This document shows positions 42,181 through 47,880 of a stretch of DNA of 47,880 bases, piece after piece. The translations under genes and the position numbers were made by a program. A model generated the notes under the pieces. The model saw only the letters and a program-made list of their open reading frames with translations. It ran no database searches and was not told the DNA's origin. Source of the DNA: Thecamonas trahens ATCC 50062 (taxonomy: Eukaryota > Apusozoa > Apusomonadida > Apusomonadidae); NCBI RefSeq assembly GCF_000142905.1, contig NW_013657644.1:191510-239389 (forward strand), in the 5' to 3' direction. Positions within the stretch are counted from its first letter, which is position 1. Each line of letters starts with the position of its first letter.

Positions 42181-44467
42181 CTACCGCCGAAAGCCCTCGA
42201 CCCAGGACTCGAGCGGATCGACAAAGCCGACGACGCCCTCCTCGACCAGCACGTGCTCGAGGGCGTCCGAGCCGACGCCGCCGGCCGAGGTGATGACAAC
42301 CCGGGCGCGGACGCCGAGTGCAGACGCGATCTTGGCCCCAGTGTAGCGCGAGCGGAGCGCCGAGCCGACGGCTGGCACCCCGCTGGAGCCGTAGACGACG
42401 ACGTTGTGCCCGCCGTCGGCCACAACAAACTGCGCGCCCCGGGTGGTGGCATCCATCACAGCCCGGCGCGAGAGTGGAAGCACGCCGCGGCGGCCAACCA
42501 CCTCCTCACTCTCCCAAGCCACAAGGACAGGGTACAGGCCAGCGAGCACAGCGCGGGCATCGCCGAGAATCCAGGCGGCAGCGTCGCGGACGCCGCCGTC
42601 GCCGAGCGAGTCGCGGTTCGCGGAGCGCACGCACAGTGCATGCGCCACACGAAGAACGTGCGCGAGCTGTGGCGCGCCAACCTCGGCCAGCCGCTGCAAA
42701 AGCCCGCCGCTGCCCACGGCCACGTTGGGCACCAGCCGCTCGATGTCGGTCACCATGCCGCCGATGACCTGCGCCACCGCGTCGGCCGAGTGCTCGGCGC
42801 CAAGCGCCGAGAGGGCAAGGACCTTGGCCACAGGCGCGACCGCCATCGCAGCAAGCACGTCCCACGGCGAGGTGGCGAGCGACGCCGGCCGTGCCGAGAC
42901 AACTCGAACCACAGGCACCATCCGCTTTGCGCTCGGAGAATAGACCAGCCCGCGGACCGCAAGCTGGACAATAGGAAGCGCAGGTAGCTTGGCCGACGCT
43001 GACTCGTACTCGAGCTCGACGACTAGGCCGGTGTGCACGCGGACAGCGCCGGTGCTGACCCGCGAGGCGACAAGCTCGTCAGCGGTGCAAGGCCCCGAGA
43101 CGAGCCGGGTGCGGAGGCCGGTCGAGAGGCGGACGACAACTTGGGCGTCGTGCAGGATGTGGCCGCGGCTCTCGGCACGGCCGGCAAGAAACAGATCCTG
43201 CGGTAGCTCCGACGACGCGCCGCTTCCGGCCCCCATGGGCAGGTCGTACACCCCGAGGGCGCCGCCGGAGGCCGTGGCCAGGCCGGCGACGGCACCAAGG
43301 CCGATGGGTCCATTGAACAGCCGCAGGCCGTAGACCGAGACGGCGACACCGAGCTCGGCAGCACGCGCGCCAAGCGCCTCGTAGCCTCCAGACGCAACGT
43401 CGCGGGCGCTCGAAGCCAGCACCACGTTCACCGCCACCGTGTAGTGCTCCGATGTGGGAGAGGCCTCGACGAGGTCGAGGACGGCGGCAAAGGCGCCGGC
43501 CAGATCGGGAGCTCGCTCGGTTGCAGCCGCCAGCGCCGGCGCCGGCGCCGGACCCAGACCGGAAAGCGCGGCCGCCAGCGTCTCGTACGAGCTCGCCTTT
43601 TCGGCGACGAGCCAAGGCCAGTCGACGACGTCGATGAGGGGGACGGCGTCGTCGCCGGCGCACGTCTCGACCCATCGGAAGACTGGCAACTCGGCGGTGT
43701 CATGGGTGACGGCAGCCAAGCCCATGCGGCAGCCGTCGAGCGCAATGAGGCCGACATGGGCGCCGGATGGCAAGCCTTCCAGCCCGCCGAGGAGGGAGGC
43801 TTGGACGTGAGCCAGTGTCTCTGCATCGGCGGTGACGTCGACCAGGTAGATGACCGCCAGGGCGGTGGTTAGACTCGCTGCAAGATCCACCTCGCCAGCA
43901 TCAGTAAGCGCATCCAGATCCATGTCGACGTAGTCAACCACCGCTGACGCCAGCTCAGGCTGCTTGCTCTGGGATGCTGGCGTGGCGTAGCGAGCAGCAA
44001 GCACCGGTGTAGCCGGATCGTTCCAGGCGGTACACAGAGCACATCGCCAGCGACCACGATGCGCCCGAGCAGCTGAGAATGAACTCCACGGAGTCATGTA
44101 GCTCCGGCAGCCCTCGCATCGGGCACACTCATCCATTCCCAGCGTCGGCGCCGAGACCAGACCAGCCGCCTCACACTCGCCCGTCATCGGATCAGCCAGG
44201 ACATACTCTGGAGCAAGCGGCGCCAATGCTGCAGCCACCGCCACAGGCACAGCATGAGCAGTCACGGCATCCTGAGGAAGGAGAGTGTGTGAGTGGCAGG
44301 GTGAGGGCGGAAGGGGGGGGGGGGGGAGGGGGAGGAGGGGGAGGGGAGGGTGACGGGGAGCGTACGGGCGGGAATGACGGTGTGGTCCAGGTGAGATCGG
44401 GTTGGAGGCGGAGATGTGATGAGGACTTGGTTTGGGACGGGGTGGAGGAGGAAGATGATCTGCTCAT
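42181..44467 (-). CDS. SEC23/SEC24-like COPII coat protein, divergent, two exons
   Basis: SEC23 and SEC24 form the inner COPII coat that buds vesicles from the ER. Exons 44366-44467 (34 codons, MSRSSSSSTPSQTKSSS) and 42181-44271 give about 730 residues, short for SEC24 but normal for SEC23-sized proteins. The zinc finger is CARCEGCRSYMTPWSSFSA then WRCALCTAWN, which matches the SEC23/24 pattern. Next is the trunk (ALAVIYLVDVTADAETLAHV, SGAHVGLIALDG). A beta-sandwich and helical domain follow (GLVYSPSAKRMVPVVRVVSA), and the C-terminus is gelsolin-like. The sequence is much diverged, with alanine-rich loops; SEC24 is slightly favoured by TPATPVLAA-like spacing and order, but I cannot exclude SEC23. 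The 94-nt intron has GTACGC, ACTCAC at 44289-44294 and TCCTTCCTCAG. Confidence 0.75.
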
Positions 44468-44734
44468 GTGATGTACGTTGCTGGTGATCGTCGTGTGTGT
44501 GAAGGGGTGATGGGGGTGGTGGCGGGGGGGGGGGGGGGGAGGGGAGGGGAGGGAGGGTGGAGTGAGGTGGTCGGCTACGGGCGAGGACTGGACAGCCAGG
44601 TGGTCAGGGATGGGCGGGATGTTGGGATCGGATACGGTGATGAGTGAGCAGAGAAGGGTGTGTCGTGGGGTGTGGGATGTGGGGTGGGGTGTGGGGTGTG
44701 TGTGGGGTGTGTGTGTGGGGGGCTCATCGGCGGT

Positions 44735-45237
44735 TTACAGCTCCGAGTGGTGGCCGAGGAGAGCGAGGGCGAGTGGCGATGAGGGTGCGAACCAGATGAG
44801 GTAGAGGTAGGACATGCCGATGAGCGAGCCAGAGGAGACGATGGCCGGGGAAGGGCGTTGCGGAGTGGGATGGTGCCGTAGACGAGGAGCTCGATGGCGT
44901 AGAAGCCGCCAGCAATGACAAACGAAGCCATGCAAACGATGAACAGGGCGTGATTGGAGGGATCAACAGCCGTGGCGATGCGGACACATGCCGCAAGTAG
45001 CGTCCACACAGCCCAGAGCCTCCCAGCCAGCGGACTGACCTGCTCCTTGGCCAGCGCAAACTGCTTCGTCTTTACCGTCTCCAGCGCAAAGTAGCCCTGC
45101 GAGGTGGCAAAGAGCGCAGCCGCAGACACAATGTACAGCCACACAGAGAGCACCGTACCAGCCTCGACCTCCATTTTCTCGTCCTGAAGGCAATAGAGGC
45201 TAGTGTAGAGAGGTGGCTCGGTGGCTCCAGTCTCCAT
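44735..45237 (-). CDS. ERG28: ERG28-like ergosterol biosynthesis scaffold protein, one frame break
   Basis: ERG28 is a small ER membrane protein that tethers sterol C4-demethylation enzymes. LSVWLYIVSAAALFATSQGY, RLWAVWTLLAACVRIATAV and FYAIELLVYGT match the order and spacing of animal and fungal ERG28. The conserved reading then jumps frame near 44847-44856 (short G runs on the plus strand). One added base continues it with AIVSSGSLIGMSYLYLIWFA to the stop at 44735, as in human ERG28 where the fourth helix follows at once. The start is uncertain: ATG 45237 or ATG 45174 (MEVEAG), the latter giving a length more like human (140). About 144-167 residues. Confidence 0.8.
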
Positions 45238-45279
45238 CCGCCCTAGCTGCCGGCCATGGCTGTGTGTCTATCCAGGCCC

Positions 45280-45297
45280 GGGGGGGGGGGGGGGGGG
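45280..45297. repeat. G18 homopolymer in the ERG28-FAM192A intergenic region
   Basis: Eighteen consecutive G residues lie between the divergent ERG28 and FAM192A genes, about 200 bases upstream of the FAM192A start. Long G runs also occur at about 8008-8022, 13706-13719, 44316-44327 and 44525-44539. The exact length of such runs is unreliable in sequence data. Confidence 0.85.
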
Positions 45298-45390
45298 CGT
45301 GGGAGCTGCTCCGATCACTGCTGGCGCCGATCGCGATCATAGTCGCGGCGATCGAGGACGAAAGGGCTTGAAAGCGGCCACCACCGTAGG

Positions 45391-45420
45391 CACCACCACC
45401 ACCACCACCACCACCACCAC
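45391..45420. repeat. (CAC)10 trinucleotide repeat
   Basis: Ten CAC units in a row, in the presumed 5' leader or promoter of FAM192A, about 75 bases before its ATG. With the G18 run it makes this a repeat-rich divergent promoter. Confidence 0.95.
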
Positions 45421-45494
45421 AGCCAGCACACCACCGTCCTCACACGTCACACTTCACACACCAGCACCAGCACCTCTCCTCGTTTGCCCTTGCT

Positions 45495-46166
45495 ATGGCT
45501 TCGCTGCGGTTTGTGTCCGAGGCAGAGCTGCGTGAGGAAGAGGCAGCCGGGAAGAAGCCCGTGGCGGCAAGCGGCCCGCGCCAGTCGCTCTACGCACAGC
45601 TGCAAGCTCAGCAGGAGGCCAAGGATGCCGAGTGGGCAGAGAAGCATGGGCCGAGCACAGACATTCCGCAGTACGATGACGACGACATCGCTTGGTGGAA
45701 CGAGACCGTCCGCCTCCGCTCGGCTGCAGAGCGCCAGCGGGCCGACGACGAGGCCGACGCCGTCGCCCGCTTCAAGGCTGCACAGAAAGATCAGGTCATC
45801 GTGGCCCTTGCCGACGACGACGACGATGGAAACAACGACGACGATGGCTCGAAGGGCAAGAGTGAGGCTGGCGAGGCCGCAACCTCTTCGTCCGCTTCGC
45901 TTCCCTTGTCCGGCAACGCTGCCGCGAGCACTGTGCCCGCAGCGTCGCCCGCCGCCCCGCTTGGCCTTGCCCCGCGGTTCCAACTCCGTGTCAAACGCAA
46001 GCGCGATGCCGACAAGGCTGAACTCGATCCCGCGCCCGCTGCTTTGCCGCCGCCTTCCTCCCAGCCGCCACCCAAGCGTGCTCGGCCCAATCCGAGCCTC
46101 TCGGCCCTCATCGGCTTTGGATCCGACGACTCGGACTCGGACTCGGACTCGGACGCTGCGGCATGA
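45495..46166 (+). CDS. FAM192A: FAM192A/NIP30 (PSME3-interacting protein) family, nuclear
   Basis: Single exon, 223 residues. FAM192A (PIP30) binds the proteasome activator PA28-gamma and controls its nuclear interactions. The conserved N-terminal NIP30 domain is seen as LRFVSEAELREEEAAGKK, then RQSLYAQLQAQQEAKDAEW, then DDDDIAWWNETV and ARFKAAQK. Beyond it the protein is disordered, with a basic nuclear-localisation-like cluster (RVKRKRDADK, PPPKRARP) and an acidic Ser/Asp tail (GSDDSDSDSDSD) resembling a CK2-phosphorylated PA28-gamma-binding tail. The domain match is good over about 100 residues; orthology of the tail is inferred. Confidence 0.8.
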   Translation: MASLRFVSEAELREEEAAGKKPVAASGPRQSLYAQLQAQQEAKDAEWAEKHGPSTDIPQYDDDDIAWWNETVRLRSAAERQRADDEADAVARFKAAQKDQVIVALADDDDDGNNDDDGSKGKSEAGEAATSSSASLPLSGNAAASTVPAASPAAPLGLAPRFQLRVKRKRDADKAELDPAPAALPPPSSQPPPKRARPNPSLSALIGFGSDDSDSDSDSDAAA

Positions 46167-46211
46167 CGCCGCTGATCTGCTTGTCGGTGGCGCGTAGCTT
46201 TAAACAGGACG

Positions 46212-47237
46212 ATGCCAGCATTCGGAATCAGCACACAGCCTCTACGTCTGCCCGCTCCGACAGCTCCAGTTTGGCTGATCGGCAAAGCGCAGCAGATCAA
46301 CCGCAGTCAGCGCGTCAGAGTCTTGCAGCGGCGACATCTGACGCGTTTATCGCGGAGCATGTTCACCTCTATGCGGATGGTGCACACGTCGACGCGTGTG
46401 GGAGGCAAGGCGTCGAAGCCTCTGGTGTGGCTGCTCAACTCGGCAGCGGATGCGGTGTCGAGCACGGCGTCGGGCGTCAACACGGTGGTGTCATCAGCCG
46501 GCTCGGCTGTGGCAGGCACCATCGAGTCGTCAGCAAAGGCTGCCAAGGATGTGCTGCCGCAAGAGCCGCTGGTCCCGTTGCCCAAGGCGGCGACGTCGAG
46601 CCTCTCGGCGGCGGCGTCGCTGGTCAGGGTCGGCACCTCGCTGACCAAGTCGGCGCTGGGCGCTGCTGCCCAGCTTGGCGGTGCTGCCGGCTCGGTGGTG
46701 GGCTCGGTGGTGGTCGATGCCGTCTCGGGCCGCAATGGCAAGGGCTCCCAGGCGTCGGCGCTAGGAGACGCTATGGATCCCGAGCTTGTTCGTGCCGCTA
46801 CCCGGCTGGCGTCGACGACGTCGTCAGCAGTCATGTCGGTGCTCGACACGGCTGAGGCGGCGTCGGCTACCGTCGTCGACTCATCGCTGGGATCGGTCTC
46901 GTCGCTTGTCGGCCAGACGCTTGGGCCCGAGGCCGGCGACGTTGTCCGCGCCAACCTCACGGTGGTCAACGACGCAGTCAAGACCATGTACAAGGTCAAG
47001 TCGTTTGGCATCCGCAAGATGGCCTCGTCGTCGGCCAAGTCGTTCCGCGACCAGGCCCTTCGCTCTGTCCTTGTGCTCTCGCCCGAGGTCGTCGCCGCCG
47101 CGCAGCCGTCATCCTCGAGCCACGTCCCGATTCCGCTAACCGACTCTGAAGATCTTGTGGTGATCCCTCTCATGACCGCCTCCAACTACACCCACTCTCG
47201 CCCAGTCCGCTTCCCGCAAGCACACCAGCTAAAGTAG
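46212..47237 (+). CDS. Senescence/spartin-domain-like protein
   Basis: Single exon, 341 residues from ATG 46212; a later ATG at 46359 (MFTSMRMVHTSTR) would still keep the main domain. Residues 60-280 are small-residue rich with periodic VVSSAGSAVAGTIESSAKAA, SVVGSVVVDAV, DPELVRAATRLASTTSSA and a final AGDVVRANLTVVNDAVKTMY followed by KVKSFGIRKMASSSAKSF. This pattern of amphipathic Ala/Gly/Val helices ending in a GxxA-rich segment resembles the senescence domain of spartin and plant ERD7 proteins, which associate with lipid droplets and membranes. The N-terminal 50 residues are basic (RLPAPTAPVWLIGKAQQ, RVRVLQRRHLTRLSR) and could be a mitochondrial presequence instead. The family call is tentative. 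Only 45 bases separate it from FAM192A. Confidence 0.55.
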   Translation: MPAFGISTQPLRLPAPTAPVWLIGKAQQINRSQRVRVLQRRHLTRLSRSMFTSMRMVHTSTRVGGKASKPLVWLLNSAADAVSSTASGVNTVVSSAGSAVAGTIESSAKAAKDVLPQEPLVPLPKAATSSLSAAASLVRVGTSLTKSALGAAAQLGGAAGSVVGSVVVDAVSGRNGKGSQASALGDAMDPELVRAATRLASTTSSAVMSVLDTAEAASATVVDSSLGSVSSLVGQTLGPEAGDVVRANLTVVNDAVKTMYKVKSFGIRKMASSSAKSFRDQALRSVLVLSPEVVAAAQPSSSSHVPIPLTDSEDLVVIPLMTASNYTHSRPVRFPQAHQLK

Positions 47238-47821
47238 CCTGCCAAGTCGCGATCAGGCCCCTCCGATTCACCCAAAGCTGCTGCCGTCACGCAGCCGTCA
47301 TCATAGGACCACGTCCCTCCCCCCCTCCCCCCTCCCCCCCCTCCCCCCTCCCCCGGCCAGGCAACTCTGAGGACGTAGCCGACTGGCGAGTCCGACCAAG
47401 TCGGCAGCACTCGGCAGTCGGCGAAACGCCTGAAATGGAATTTTGGCATGGCTCGGCTGGCTGGCCTTGTGCCGGTTTTTGGCGACATTCGACTCCCCTC
47501 GAGACCGGGGAGAGGAGGAGCAAGACATGGCGTTGTCAAGAGCCTCAGACAACGTAGTGGTACGTCGACAGCAAGTTTGAAGGCGACCATGTGCCTGCCT
47601 GCCTGCCGAGGTGTAGGGGATATATAGAAGGGCCAGAGGAGGTAAAGGGAGAAGGGGGGAGGGAGGGGGGGAAGGCGGGGTCACAGGCGCTCTTCGCCGC
47701 GGGGGTTGGTGGCATGTTGTCGGTGGGAGAAAGCCCTCCCCCCCCCGCGCGTGCCGCTGGAAGAGCAAACCGTTCCGTTTCTAGCGAAAAAAAAGGGGCA
47801 AACACACCTGTAGCTGTACTC
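47238..47821. other. Long intergenic region at the right end
   Basis: These 584 bases show no convincing coding sequence. They contain pyrimidine tracts at 47302-47354, a GCCT repeat near 47592-47608, and GATATATAG at about 47618-47626, the only TATA-like sequence seen in an upstream position here. G-rich and A-rich runs follow at 47650-47672 and 47786-47793. Confidence 0.5.
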
Positions 47822-47853
47822 ATGGCGTTCGGGAATGGTGACGACTGGTGTGT
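47822..47853 (+). CDS. Possible first exon of a gene continuing past the right edge
   Basis: ATGGCGTTCGGGAATGG reads MAFGNGDDW and is then followed by GTGTGTATGTGTG, which offers several 5' splice sites. Very short first exons followed by an intron are typical of several genes here (7 codons at 28576, 12 at 31121, 18 at 38517), and GATATATAG lies about 200 bases upstream. There is no homology to support it. An alternative is an opposite-strand exon starting at 47823 (MSTAT) with a GTGTGT donor. Confidence 0.25.
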
Positions 47854-47880
47854 GTATGTGTGTGTGTGTGGTGGGGGGGA

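Noticed and set aside
47186-47590. Minus-strand open frame near the right end as a gene
   Set aside because: It contains a poly-Gly stretch from a pyrimidine tract, overlaps the end of the senescence-like gene and has no recognisable sequence.

Overview
This window is a very compact, GC-rich stretch of nuclear DNA from a unicellular eukaryote. The gene set is plainly eukaryotic: ESCRT-III, Elongator, COP9 signalosome, HOPS/CORVET, COPII-type, NEK kinase, a Pol III tRNA and spliceosomal introns. Several members (MINDY deubiquitinase, lipase maturation factor, bubblegum-type acyl-CoA synthetase, MGST3, ERG28, FAM192A) fit a free-living protist near the opisthokonts. An apusomonad such as Thecamonas is my best guess from composition and gene style; this is inference, not a match I could run.

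Layout. 1-1550: first exon of a protein kinase and a three-exon CHMP4/Snf7, both on the minus strand. 1919-5949: ELP2 and a MINDY-type deubiquitinase on plus. 5982-10862 (minus): a lipase maturation factor and a PH-PDZ protein. 11214-18484 (plus): a coiled-coil protein, CSN6, an AT-rich intergenic island, a DHH exopolyphosphatase and a NEK-like kinase. 18551-20038 (minus): a serine carboxypeptidase. 20294-25450: an ankyrin-WW protein with a 12-bp tandem repeat, a four-helix membrane protein, a secreted/membrane protein on minus, and an F-box-like ankyrin protein. 25620-32918 (plus): VPS16, an acyl-CoA synthetase, MGST3 and a coiled-coil protein. 32929-33906 (minus): a TRM9/ALKBH8-type tRNA methyltransferase. 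34104-42117: an unknown coiled-coil protein, tRNA-Ala(UGC) on minus, a DEP-DUF547 protein and a P-type ATPase. 42181-45237 (minus): a SEC23/SEC24-like protein and ERG28. 45495-47237 (plus): FAM192A and a senescence-domain-like protein. A possible first exon lies at the right edge.

Genes are packed tightly. Convergent neighbours are separated by only about 10-66 bases and divergent pairs by about 180-350. Introns are few, mostly near the 5' end, commonly 84-400 nt, and often open with GTACGT. In at least ten of twelve inferred introns an ACTCAC or ACTTAC motif lies about 18-40 nt upstream of the 3' splice site, which looks like this genome's branch-site signal. Long C/T tracts precede many start codons.

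Pathway links. ELP2 (Elongator) and the TRM9-like enzyme act at successive steps of wobble-uridine modification. CHMP4 and VPS16 serve the endolysosomal system, and MINDY and CSN6 the ubiquitin system. LMF, ERG28, the SEC24-like protein, the acyl-CoA synthetase and MGST3 are ER or lipid functions. These appear to be dispersed housekeeping genes, not one operon-like system.

A recurrent feature is single-base frame breaks inside otherwise well-conserved genes (ELP2 twice, PH-PDZ, acyl-CoA synthetase, ERG28, a coiled-coil protein). Most look like one missing base, usually in or beside a short homopolymer, so sequencing or assembly error is the leading explanation.
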